Assembly: GCA_004195025.1 (NCBI GenBank) | Contig: SGBB01000002.1 | Location: forward strand, 62,001 to 126,000 | DNA: 64,000 nucleotides | Origin: Candidatus Acidulidesulfobacter diazotrophicus | GTDB taxonomy: Bacteria > SZUA-79 > Acidulodesulfobacterales > Acidulodesulfobacteraceae | Direction of reading: 5' to 3' | Shown here: piece by piece, positions 55,526-63,927 of the stretch | Position numbering within the stretch: the stretch's first letter is position 1 | How the letters are laid out: every line of letters starts with the position of its first letter | Translations under genes and position numbers: made by a program | Notes under the pieces: model-generated | Told to the model about the DNA's origin: nothing | The model's database searches: none | The model's input: the letters and a program-made list of their open reading frames with translations, nothing else

Positions 55526-55657
55526 ATGATTGTATAATAAATTAAGTTTAAAAATTATTTGTTATAAACAAAATTATTTGTTAGTTATATTATATAGTAT
55601 TTAAAATTAAAATTTTGATTAAATTATTTAAATAGTCAAGACACTTAAGGAGATGAG

Positions 55658-56677
55658 ATGATTTTAGTGCTTAAAAAAAACACAACGGAGAATGAATTTA
55701 ATTATATATTAAAAAAAATTGATGCGGCAGGGCTAAAGCCGCATATTTCAAAAGGAGAAGAGGTAACTATAATAGGCTGCATAGGCGTTGAAGATGCTGT
55801 TAAAAAATTTTTTAATGAAGCAGAAGCATTACCCGGCGTTGATAAAGCTATAAGAATTACAAAACCTTATAAATTAGCTTCTAAAGAAATTGGCAAAGAA
55901 AAAACAGTTATTAAAGTAGGGAATGTTTCTTTCGGCGCTGAAAAAATAGTTATTATTGCAGGTCCTTGCGCTATTGAATCTCTCGAAGGTCTTATAGATA
56001 TAGCGGAACATGTTAAAGGAGCCGGCTCTACAGTTTTAAGAGGAGGCGCTTTTAAACCGAGGACAAGCCCTTACAGCTTCCAAGGATTAGGCGAAGAAGG
56101 ACTCAAACATATGCAGAAAGCTAAAGAAAAGACTGGTATGTTAATTGCAACCGAAGTTATGGACCCAAGAGATTTAGAACTAATATGTTCTTATGCTGAT
56201 ATATTGCAAATAGGAGCAAGAAATATGCAAAATTTTAGACTTTTGCAGGAAGTAGGAAAAGTTAAAAAACCCGTTATATTAAAAAGAGGATTATGCTCTA
56301 CTATTCAAGAATTTTTAATGTCTGCAGAATATATTATGTCTAACGGCAACGAAGAAGTTATACTTTGCGAAAGAGGCATAAGAACTTATGAAACTGCTAC
56401 AAGAAATACTTTAGATTTAAGCGCCATTCCCGTATTAAAACGGCTTTCACATTTGCCGGTTATAGTTGATCCGTCTCATGCCGCAGGCACATGGCAATAT
56501 GTGGGACCTCTTTCATTAGCCGCAATTGCCGTAGGCGCAGACGGTCTTATGATTGAAGTTCATCCTATTCCAGAAGAAGCTTTTTCTGACGGAACTCAAT
56601 CTTTAAAATATGACACTTTCAAGAATGTTATAAATCAAGGCAGAAAAGTGGCTGAAGCCGTCGGAAGAAGTATATAA
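55658..56677 (+). CDS. aroF: 3-deoxy-7-phosphoheptulonate synthase
   Basis: DAHP synthase, first step of the shikimate pathway, condensing PEP and erythrose 4-phosphate. An N-terminal ferredoxin-like regulatory domain (about 1-70) precedes the KDO8PS-like TIM barrel with IAGPCAIESLEGL, LRGGAFKPRTSPYSFQGLG, QIGARNMQNF, ILKRG and PVIVDPSHAAGTW. This is the Iβ subtype found in Thermotoga and many Bacillota/deltaproteobacteria. Its 339 aa are normal. AAGGAGATGAG forms the ribosome binding site. tyrA and aroA follow. Confidence 0.95.
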   Translation: MILVLKKNTTENEFNYILKKIDAAGLKPHISKGEEVTIIGCIGVEDAVKKFFNEAEALPGVDKAIRITKPYKLASKEIGKEKTVIKVGNVSFGAEKIVIIAGPCAIESLEGLIDIAEHVKGAGSTVLRGGAFKPRTSPYSFQGLGEEGLKHMQKAKEKTGMLIATEVMDPRDLELICSYADILQIGARNMQNFRLLQEVGKVKKPVILKRGLCSTIQEFLMSAEYIMSNGNEEVILCERGIRTYETATRNTLDLSAIPVLKRLSHLPVIVDPSHAAGTWQYVGPLSLAAIAVGADGLMIEVHPIPEEAFSDGTQSLKYDTFKNVINQGRKVAEAVGRSI

Positions 56678-56768
56678 TATAATAATTTATAATATAATAT
56701 AATATAATATAATATAATTTTTAAATCACCGTTAGAAATTATTAAAACTGATTTAACATATAATAAAT

Positions 56769-56870
56769 ACTGGATGAGCCGTCTAAATGCCGACGGCTTT
56801 AAACCGTACCAGCTTTAGCGGGAATGACACCAAATAGATTAAAATTTAAACCTTCTGCGCGGGAATAACT
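56769..56870. repeat. Modular intergenic repeat, copy F
   Basis: Contains CTGGATGAGCCGTC, a hairpin AGCCGTC-TAAATGCC-GACGGCT (56777-56798), then TTTAGCGGGAATGACACC, which matches the right half of the core and its flank at 63.88 kb. The centre is replaced, and a second degenerate GCGCGGGAATAAC follows. It lies between aroF and tyrA. Confidence 0.6.
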
Positions 56871-56891
56871 TTATTAAGAAATTAATAATTA

Positions 56892-58100
56892 ATGTTCAAA
56901 GAAATTACTATAATCGGTTTGGGATTTATGGGCGCTTCGTTAGCGGGAGCTTTAAAATCCAAAAAACCCGATATTATTATTAACGGGTTTGATATTAACC
57001 AAAAAAATATTGATTTTTGTTTAGATAATAAATTTATTAATAAAGGAATAAAAATTAATTGCGGCTATTACAGCAATAACTCGGAAAATAAATTAGCCGA
57101 TAATAGTAGCATCAGCTTTAATATAGGCATTAATATAAATGACGATATAAATATAAGTAGAAATAGATTAAACAAAAATATTAACAATTTTGATTTAAAT
57201 TATCTTCCCGCAGGCTATAATCCTTTAAAATCAGACATTGCAATTTTATGTATTCCCCCTAAAGTTATTTTAAAATTTTTATACGATAATAAAAATAAAA
57301 ATTTTCTTGCAAAATTCTCGTTAATCACCGATATAGGAAGTATAAAAAAAGAAATTATATCGGCATCAAAAAAGAACAATTTGAAAAATTTTATAGGTTC
57401 TCATCCTATGTGCGGTTCGGATAAAAGCGGAGCGGAGAATGCCGATATTAATATGTTTCAAGGCAAAACTTGCATTGTAATAAATAAAAAATGCAATGAT
57501 ACGACAATTAACAGGATTAATAGTAAAGACAATTTAAATAACTTAAATAAAACAGATTGTAATTGCGCTGATAATTCAGTTAATTACGAAAAAATTACCT
57601 CAAACAATTACAGTAATGATTTAACGGATTCTGAAAAAATAGCCCCGAACGATTATGATAATAATTCAGGCAATTATTATAGCGGTAATTCAGCTGATAT
57701 AGAAAAAATATCGTCCTTTTGGAAAATCTTAGGAATGGAAGTTATATATGCAGATGCCGATTTTCATGACTATATAGTAGGATATTCAAGCCATTTGCCT
57801 CATATCGTTTCTTTTTGTTTAAGTAAAACCGTTCTTAATATCGTAACCGCAAATGCAAACTTGCCTTTAAACTCTTTAAAATACATATCTTCCGGTTTTA
57901 AAGACACGACAAGAATTGCTTCATCTTCTGAAAATATCTGGGCGGATATATTTTTATTAAATAAAAGCAATTTAATTTCATCATTAGATAATTATATTGA
58001 TAATCTTAATAAATTTAAAGTATTACTTGAAAACAACGACGAAGACGCTCTCAAATTATTAATTGCCGAAATATCTAAACAAAGAAAGATGCTCGGTTGA
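56892..58100 (+). CDS. tyrA: Prephenate dehydrogenase with Asn-rich insertions
   Basis: NAD(P)-dependent oxidative decarboxylation of prephenate (or arogenate dehydrogenation) to tyrosine. The Rossmann loop is IIGLGFMGASLAGALK. IAILCIPPKVILKFL, LITDIGSIKKEI, SHPMCGSDKSGAENAD and YSSHLPHIVSFCLS are conserved. It is 402 aa against about 280-300 for the core enzyme. Two insertions rich in Asn, Asp, Ser, Tyr and Ile (about 57-110 and 200-270) make up the excess. No ACT or chorismate mutase domain is present. Starts 214 nt after aroF behind repeat copy F. Confidence 0.92.
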   Translation: MFKEITIIGLGFMGASLAGALKSKKPDIIINGFDINQKNIDFCLDNKFINKGIKINCGYYSNNSENKLADNSSISFNIGININDDINISRNRLNKNINNFDLNYLPAGYNPLKSDIAILCIPPKVILKFLYDNKNKNFLAKFSLITDIGSIKKEIISASKKNNLKNFIGSHPMCGSDKSGAENADINMFQGKTCIVINKKCNDTTINRINSKDNLNNLNKTDCNCADNSVNYEKITSNNYSNDLTDSEKIAPNDYDNNSGNYYSGNSADIEKISSFWKILGMEVIYADADFHDYIVGYSSHLPHIVSFCLSKTVLNIVTANANLPLNSLKYISSGFKDTTRIASSSENIWADIFLLNKSNLISSLDNYIDNLNKFKVLLENNDEDALKLLIAEISKQRKMLG

Positions 58101-58160
58101 TAATTTTCTAACAAATTTAAATTTATATATTTTTATAGATTGAAACTGACGGAGGTTAGC

Positions 58161-59570
58161 TTGATTAAATTACTGGCAGATAAGAACAGTGTATCGGTTA
58201 TAGGTTTAAATAAGCCGATAAAATCGGAAATAAACGTTCCGGGCGATAAATCAATTTCTCATAGAGCGGTAATGCTTGGTTCTATTGCAAACGGAAATTC
58301 AACAATTATTAACCTTTCGGTATCGCGGGACAACCTTGCTACCGTCACAGCGTTTAGAAAATTAGGCATTAGAATTGAGACGCTTGAAGAAAATAAAATT
58401 AAAATTCACGGCAATGGTCTATATGGACTTAAAGAACCGCAAAACATTATAAACACTTATAATTCCGGAACGCTGACAAGGCTTATCTCAGGTATTTTAG
58501 CAGGAAACGATTTTTTTTCGGTATTATCGGGGGATAAATATTTAAATTCGCGGCCTATGGCAAGAATAATAGATCCTTTAGCACTTATGGGGGCTAAAAT
58601 TTTCGGCAGAAAAAATAATTATCCGCCTTTATCTATAATAGGCTCTAAATTAAAGCCTATATACTATGATATGCCAATACCCAGCGCTCAAGTTAAATCA
58701 TGTTTAATTTTTGCGGGATTATATGCCGACGGCAACACTGTAATTTATGAGAAAAATAAGACAAGAGACCATACCGAAAGATTTTTATCGCTTCAAGATT
58801 ATCCGTTTACGGAAGAGGGTACGGCTGACGGCGGAAATATAATAAATGTTAAAGGCGGCGGAGAGTTAAAGCCTTTTAATATTGAAATTCCCGGTGATTT
58901 TAGCAGCGCCGCTTTTTTTATTGCGCTCGGACTTCTTTTAAAAGATTCTGAAATAACTATAAAAAATGTGCTTTTAAACGATAGAAGAGTCGGGCTTATT
59001 AATATCCTGAAGAGAATGAACGCAAATATAGCAATAATTGATTACAGAGAAGATTTTGAGAAAGTCGGAACGATTAAAGCATCATATTCTAGGCTATCGG
59101 CAATAAATATAACCGAAGAAGACGTTCCCGATATGATTGATGAATTTCCTATATTTGCGGTAATAGCGTCTTTTGCCGAAGGCATTACTACTGTTCACGG
59201 GGCTAAAGAATTGCGTGTAAAAGAAACAGACAGAATAAAAGCTATTGTGACTAATTTAAATAAATTCGGTATTAAATCTAAAGAATATGATGACGGATTT
59301 GAAATAGAAGGAAACCCTAATTATTCAGAGCAATTAGATAAATTAAATAAATCAGATAAGTTTGAAGAGTTTGACAAGTTAAACAAATCAGCCGAAAAAA
59401 AAGACAATGGCAGTTTTGATATTAAATCTTACGGCGACCACAGAATAGCCATGTCTATGATAATTTTAGCTCTCTTATTGAAAAATAAAGAAACGGCAGT
59501 TAACGATGTCAGATGTATAAATACATCATTCCCCGGTTTTTTTGATATATTAAAAAAAATAATATTATAA
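58161..59570 (+). CDS. aroA: 5-enolpyruvylshikimate-3-phosphate synthase
   Basis: Sixth shikimate-pathway enzyme. VPGDKSISHRAVMLGSIA, NSGTLTRLISG, SAQVKSCLIFAGLYA, LRVKETDRI and SYGDHRIAMSM are intact. I start at TTG 58161 because GGAGG at 58151-58155 is 5 nt upstream; the frame is open to TTG 58140. At 469 aa it exceeds the usual ~430, largely by a Lys/Asp/Asn/Glu insertion at about residues 388-415 with the degenerate repeat DKLNKSDK/DKLNKSAE. The sequence PGDKSISHR with Leu-Ile changes gives no firm view on glyphosate class. Confidence 0.94.
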   Translation: MIKLLADKNSVSVIGLNKPIKSEINVPGDKSISHRAVMLGSIANGNSTIINLSVSRDNLATVTAFRKLGIRIETLEENKIKIHGNGLYGLKEPQNIINTYNSGTLTRLISGILAGNDFFSVLSGDKYLNSRPMARIIDPLALMGAKIFGRKNNYPPLSIIGSKLKPIYYDMPIPSAQVKSCLIFAGLYADGNTVIYEKNKTRDHTERFLSLQDYPFTEEGTADGGNIINVKGGGELKPFNIEIPGDFSSAAFFIALGLLLKDSEITIKNVLLNDRRVGLINILKRMNANIAIIDYREDFEKVGTIKASYSRLSAINITEEDVPDMIDEFPIFAVIASFAEGITTVHGAKELRVKETDRIKAIVTNLNKFGIKSKEYDDGFEIEGNPNYSEQLDKLNKSDKFEEFDKLNKSAEKKDNGSFDIKSYGDHRIAMSMIILALLLKNKETAVNDVRCINTSFPGFFDILKKIIL

Positions 59571-59648
59571 ATTATAATATATATAATTAGAGGAACATTT
59601 GAAAATTGTTGAAAAATATTATATATTAATTTTAGGAGGCAGGTGTTA

Positions 59649-59862
59649 TTGCAGGATTATAGAGAAAAAATTATTTCAGATTATGGTATAATAATTGTGG
59701 AAACCTATAATTAAAAGGACATGTATAACAGTTGAACTTTTATCAAGGAAGCTATTGGAAGATATGACCATTAAAGAGTTGCTTAAAGCTTATTCGCATC
59801 TTTCAAAAAAAGACATCCTTGCTGTTATTTCTTATTCTGCTATAATTAACTTAAATAAATAA
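59649..59862 (+). pseudogene. DUF433 antitoxin-like gene, frameshifted
   Basis: A small reading frame in two pieces. TTG 59649, 9 nt after AGGAGG (59634-59639), opens a frame reading QDYREKIISDYGIIIV that stops at 59714. One base shift at about 59697-59701 moves into a frame reading KPIIKRTCITVELLSRKLLED, then MTIKELLKAYSHLSKKDILAVI, ending at 59862. Joined, this follows the DUF433 pattern (DYRE.I.SDP.I.GGKP.IKGTRI...L...MT..ELL..YPHL...DI). The expected GGKP site is where the shift lies. The stop overlaps the ispH ATG. A sequencing error in the A-run remains possible. Confidence 0.7.
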
Positions 59863-60710
59863 TGAAAATAACGGTAGCTCCGAGCGCAGGTTTTTGTTTT
59901 GGCGTAAAAAGAGCAATAAATCTTGCAATAGACAGCGCATCAAAATTTGATACTGAATTGAATACTTTAGGACCTATTATACATAATCCTCAAGTCGTCA
60001 GCCAGTTAAAAGAGAAAAAAATATTTCCGGTAGACACCATTGATGAAATCAAATCCGATAAAGTTATAATAAGATCTCACGGTATTAAAGCAGATATAGA
60101 AAATAAAATTTTACAAAAAAATATTGCCATTATAGACGCAACTTGCCCTTTTGTAAAAAGGTCGCAAGAATATATCAGGAAAGCTTTTTTAGAAGGTTAT
60201 TTTATAATAATGGTCGGAGACGACAAACACCCCGAAGTTCAAAGCGTCATCAGCTTCGCAGATTCTTCAAGATATAAAGTCGTAAATAAATTAGAAGAGC
60301 TTAATAAAATAAAATTTGATGAAAAAATAGCGTTAATTTCTCAAACTACTCAGGATACTAATTTTTATTTGTCTATAATTTGCGAAGTATTTAAAAAAAC
60401 AAGCAAGGAAATTATAGTTTTTAACACTATTTGCGATGCTACAAAACTTAAACAGGAAGAAGCTGCTTTTCTTTCCTCTAAATCCGATATAATGATAGTG
60501 GTAGGCGGATACAATAGCGCTAATACAAACAAACTTAAAAATATTTGCAGGAAAATTCAAAATAATACATATCATATTGAAACTGAGGAAGAACTTAAAC
60601 AAGAATGGTTTATAGGAGCCGAAAATATCGGAATTACGGCGGGCGCATCCACTCCTGATTGGATTATAGAAAAGGTTGTCGGAAAAATACAAAGTTTTGA
60701 TATATTATAA
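59862..60710 (+). CDS. ispH: 4-hydroxy-3-methylbut-2-enyl diphosphate reductase
   Basis: Last MEP-pathway enzyme, an Fe-S reductase making IPP and DMAPP. The three cluster cysteines are Cys12 (FCFGVKRA), Cys95 (DATCPFVKR) and Cys191 (NTICDATKLKQEE). HNPQVV, SHGIK, KHPEV (His123) and ITAGASTPDWII are conserved as well. At 282 aa it is the short form without an S1 extension. It overlaps the broken DUF433 gene by one base (TAATG). aroA upstream and rpsA downstream reproduce the common aroA-(cmk)-ispH-rpsA order, but cmk is missing. Confidence 0.95.
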   Translation: MKITVAPSAGFCFGVKRAINLAIDSASKFDTELNTLGPIIHNPQVVSQLKEKKIFPVDTIDEIKSDKVIIRSHGIKADIENKILQKNIAIIDATCPFVKRSQEYIRKAFLEGYFIIMVGDDKHPEVQSVISFADSSRYKVVNKLEELNKIKFDEKIALISQTTQDTNFYLSIICEVFKKTSKEIIVFNTICDATKLKQEEAAFLSSKSDIMIVVGGYNSANTNKLKNICRKIQNNTYHIETEEELKQEWFIGAENIGITAGASTPDWIIEKVVGKIQSFDIL

Positions 60711-61015
60711 TTTTTTAACAATATATAATTATCATAATTTTTAATATCAATTTTTATAACTTAATACTAAAAATGTATAAATGTATTAAATTGTAATAAA
60801 AAATGAATTATAATAAAAAAATTAAATAAAATTATTGATTATTAAATCTTAAAAATTAAAAGTATATTAAATAAGACTGCTAATTATTATTTTATAAAAT
60901 TTTAAATTAGAAAAATAAAATAGAAAAAATAGTTATAAAGGAAATAAAATATTTGCTAAATTATTAAAGGTATGATAGATTAGATTTATTAATTTTAGGA
61001 GGTTACAACTATTAT
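60711..61015. other. AT-rich leader of rpsA
   Basis: About 305 bases of A/T-rich DNA without an ORF, repeat core or RNA gene that I recognise. AGGAGG at 60997-61002 is the ribosome binding site of rpsA, 13 nt from the ATG, a rather long spacing. Confidence 0.5.
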
Positions 61016-62623
61016 ATGGCTCAAAAAAATTTTAAGGAAAGAATTAATGCAGGCGGTGAACTTTCAGAGTTTGAACTTTTATTAGCATCTTACGATAATT
61101 TATCTAATCCAGGATTAATCAGAAAAGGGCGGATTATTAATATTGACGATAAGTTTATTTATGTCAATGTCGGCGATAAATCCGACGGAATTATTTCCAT
61201 AGAAGAGTTTATTTCTGAAGACGGTCAATTAAATATTGAAGTTACAGTAGGCGAAACTATTGATGTATTTGTCGGTCAATATGATGACAGGATAGGCTAT
61301 TTAAGATTATCTAAAGAAAAGGCGCAAAGTTTATCTATTCTTGACGATATAGAGGCGGTATATAACGAAGGCGGAACTATTAAGGGAACTATCGTATCTA
61401 AAACTAAAGGCGGATTAATAGTTGACCTTAACGGAGTAACGGCTTTTTTGCCGGGTTCTCAAATTGATATTAAACTCACCAAAGATTTTGACAGTTATTT
61501 AGGAAAAACATTAGATTTTGTAATAATAAATTTTAATAAGAGAACATGTAATATTATTCTTTCACGACGCAAGATTATAGAAGACGACCTTAAAAAAATC
61601 AGAGAGAATGTTATCACAGAAGTTAATGAAGGCGATATAATAGAAGGTATAGTCAAAAATATTACTGATTACGGAGTTTTTGTTGATCTTGGCGGCATGG
61701 ACGGTTTAATTTATATAACCGATGTCTCATGGAAAAGAATTTCGCATCCTTCCGAAGTTCTAAACTTAGGAGAAAAAATAAAAGTTAAAGTAATTAAATA
61801 CGATAAGGAAAAAAATAGGGTATCATTGGGTTACAAACAGCTCTTTCCGGATCCTTGGGAAAACGTTACGGAAAGACATAAAGCAGGTGATATAGTTGAC
61901 GGTGTAATAATAAACATTACCGATTATGGCGCTTTTGTAGAATTAAACGATGATGTAGAAGGTTTAATACATATATCTGAAATGGCATGGGATAAGAAAC
62001 AGTCGGATCCTAAGCTGTTTGTTACTAAAGGAGAAAAAATTAAAGCCGCTATTATAAGTATTGAACCCGAGACCAGAAAAATGTCGTTAAGCATGAAGCA
62101 ATTGACGGAAAATCCATGGGATAGTATTAAAAACAAATATCCAGTCGGAACAATAGTAGATACAAAAGTTAAAAATATATTTGAATTCGGCGTATCAGTC
62201 GAATTAGAAGATAATTTTGACGGATTTATCAAACAAAGCGATATTTCATGGACTAAAAGACCTAAGCATCCTCAGGAAATATATAAAAAAAATGATGCCG
62301 TTAAAGCTGCTGTTATTAGTATTGACGACGAAAGACAAAGAATTTATCTCGGAATTAAGCAGCTGACGGAAAATCCATGGAAAACCGTTAATGAAAGATA
62401 TTCTATGGGATCAAAAGTGGAAGGTAAAATATCAAATATTACAGAATTCGGGGTTTTTGTTTGTCTTGAAGAAGGTATAGAAGGATTAATACATAATTCA
62501 AAAATTCCTGAAAATTTTATTGAAGAAAATAATATTAAAATTGGGTCTAATATAGTTTCCGAAGTAATTTCAATAGAGCCTGAAGACCAAAAGATAGGAC
62601 TATCGCTTGTTAACGTAAGCTAA
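61016..62623 (+). CDS. rpsA: 30S ribosomal protein S1
   Basis: RNA-binding ribosomal protein that helps mRNAs with weak Shine-Dalgarno sites enter the 30S subunit. Six S1 OB-fold repeats are visible, starting near residues 29, 117, 197, 283, 369 and 456. Repeats 3-6 carry the typical GxV..I..FGVFVxL...GLIH.S form (ITDYGVFVDLGGMDGLIYITD, ITDYGAFVELNDDVEGLIHI). Its 535 aa are close to the E. coli form. A full six-domain S1 fits the many genes here without a visible Shine-Dalgarno. Confidence 0.95.
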   Translation: MAQKNFKERINAGGELSEFELLLASYDNLSNPGLIRKGRIINIDDKFIYVNVGDKSDGIISIEEFISEDGQLNIEVTVGETIDVFVGQYDDRIGYLRLSKEKAQSLSILDDIEAVYNEGGTIKGTIVSKTKGGLIVDLNGVTAFLPGSQIDIKLTKDFDSYLGKTLDFVIINFNKRTCNIILSRRKIIEDDLKKIRENVITEVNEGDIIEGIVKNITDYGVFVDLGGMDGLIYITDVSWKRISHPSEVLNLGEKIKVKVIKYDKEKNRVSLGYKQLFPDPWENVTERHKAGDIVDGVIINITDYGAFVELNDDVEGLIHISEMAWDKKQSDPKLFVTKGEKIKAAIISIEPETRKMSLSMKQLTENPWDSIKNKYPVGTIVDTKVKNIFEFGVSVELEDNFDGFIKQSDISWTKRPKHPQEIYKKNDAVKAAVISIDDERQRIYLGIKQLTENPWKTVNERYSMGSKVEGKISNITEFGVFVCLEEGIEGLIHNSKIPENFIEENNIKIGSNIVSEVISIEPEDQKIGLSLVNVS

Positions 62624-62787
62624 AATTAAATTATTTTAAATTTTCTATTTTTGGATAGATTAGGAATTTTGACGCGGAAAAATTAAAATTATTATTTAAA
62701 ATATAAATATATATGATGGAATATATTATTGTAAAGCGCAGCTTATTATAAAATATATTCCATTTTTAATACACAGGTGTTTATAAT

Positions 62788-63708
62788 ATGAGTAATTCGA
62801 AACATCCGTTTATTACGGGATTTGTATTTCTGATTGTTTTTGTTGCCGTCTTCGGTTTAGGAATATATTTTATTTTATTCAATTTTCAATCCAAGCCGGG
62901 TTATAACGTAGTTCGCGGCACTTCGGCATATGCGATAGGCGTAATAAATTTAGACGGAGCTATAACATCTTCTTCTAATTTTATTGCATTATTAAATCAT
63001 TATAAACATGATTCTTATGTTAAAGCAATTGTTATAAAAGTAAATTCTCCGGGAGGGGCAGTCGCCCCCTCTCAGGCAATCTACGAACAGCTTACGAAGT
63101 TTAAAAAATATAAAAAAGTTGTTGTCTCTATGGGTTCGGTAGCTGCTTCTGGAGCATATTATATTTCATCTGCGGCAAATAAGATTGTGGCAGAACCAGG
63201 AACATTAACAGGTTCTATCGGCGTGATTATGGAAATGCCTAATGTTTATAAATTGTTTAAAAAAGTAGGCATATCTTATAATTATATAGTCAGCGGCCCC
63301 TATAAAGACATAGGCACTCCATTCAAAAAAATGACCCCTGCCCAAAGAAAGAAAATGCAAGGAGTTGTTATGAATGTATACGGTCAATTTGTTAAGGCTG
63401 TTGCTAAAGCAAGACATTTAAAAGTTTCTTATGTAAAAAAATATGCGAATGGAATGGTCTATTCAGGACAACAGGCTTTGAAACTGCATTTGATAGATAA
63501 ATTAGGAGATTTTCAGGATGCGGTTAAATTGGCGGCAAAATTATCCAATATTAAAGGCAAACCTACGATTATTTATCCTGTCAAAAAACAATCTCCTCTT
63601 TTTCAATCGTTTATCAAAAAAGCAATTGAAACATTTATTCGCAAAATTGGATCGGAAAGCAATTTGACGGGGTTAGATTCTATGACTTCATTAAGATTAA
63701 ATTTATAA
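62788..63708 (+). CDS. sppA: Signal peptide peptidase SppA (S49)
   Basis: Inner-membrane serine protease degrading leftover signal peptides. One N-terminal TM segment (about 9-31) anchors a 306-aa short-form protein. KVNSPGGAVAPSQAIYE is conserved. The nucleophile is Ser121 in SMGSVAASGAYY and the general base Lys173 in SGPYKDIGTP; their 52-residue spacing agrees with the Ser-Lys dyad of the short SppA family. It follows rpsA as in many deltaproteobacteria. The C-terminal tail is a little divergent. Confidence 0.93.
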   Translation: MSNSKHPFITGFVFLIVFVAVFGLGIYFILFNFQSKPGYNVVRGTSAYAIGVINLDGAITSSSNFIALLNHYKHDSYVKAIVIKVNSPGGAVAPSQAIYEQLTKFKKYKKVVVSMGSVAASGAYYISSAANKIVAEPGTLTGSIGVIMEMPNVYKLFKKVGISYNYIVSGPYKDIGTPFKKMTPAQRKKMQGVVMNVYGQFVKAVAKARHLKVSYVKKYANGMVYSGQQALKLHLIDKLGDFQDAVKLAAKLSNIKGKPTIIYPVKKQSPLFQSFIKKAIETFIRKIGSESNLTGLDSMTSLRLNL

Positions 63709-63809
63709 TAATTTTTTTAGGAATTTTTTCATATTTTTATAAAGCATATCGTAATATATGTAATATATAATATTATAAATTGTCGTCTGCTCTATTAGAA
63801 TTAAACTTG

Positions 63810-63927
63810 AATCCTGCGATAGGATCTGTTTTAGATACTTCAATGCTAAATAACGCTGGATTCCCGCTTTCGCGGGAATGACACCCGAAGGGTGAAAGTT
63901 TAAATCGCCGCTAAGTCATTCCTGCGT
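63810..63927. repeat. Modular intergenic repeat, copy D
   Basis: Begins AATCCTGCGATAGGATC and carries the best core in the window: a perfect 8-bp hairpin ATTCCCGC-TTTC-GCGGGAAT inside CTGGATTCCCGC...GCGGGAATGAC (63856-63882). The following 40 nt align base by base with the corresponding part of copy B (GGTGAAA...CGC.AAGTCATTC). The mirrored half expected from copy B is missing or lies beyond. Confidence 0.75.
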
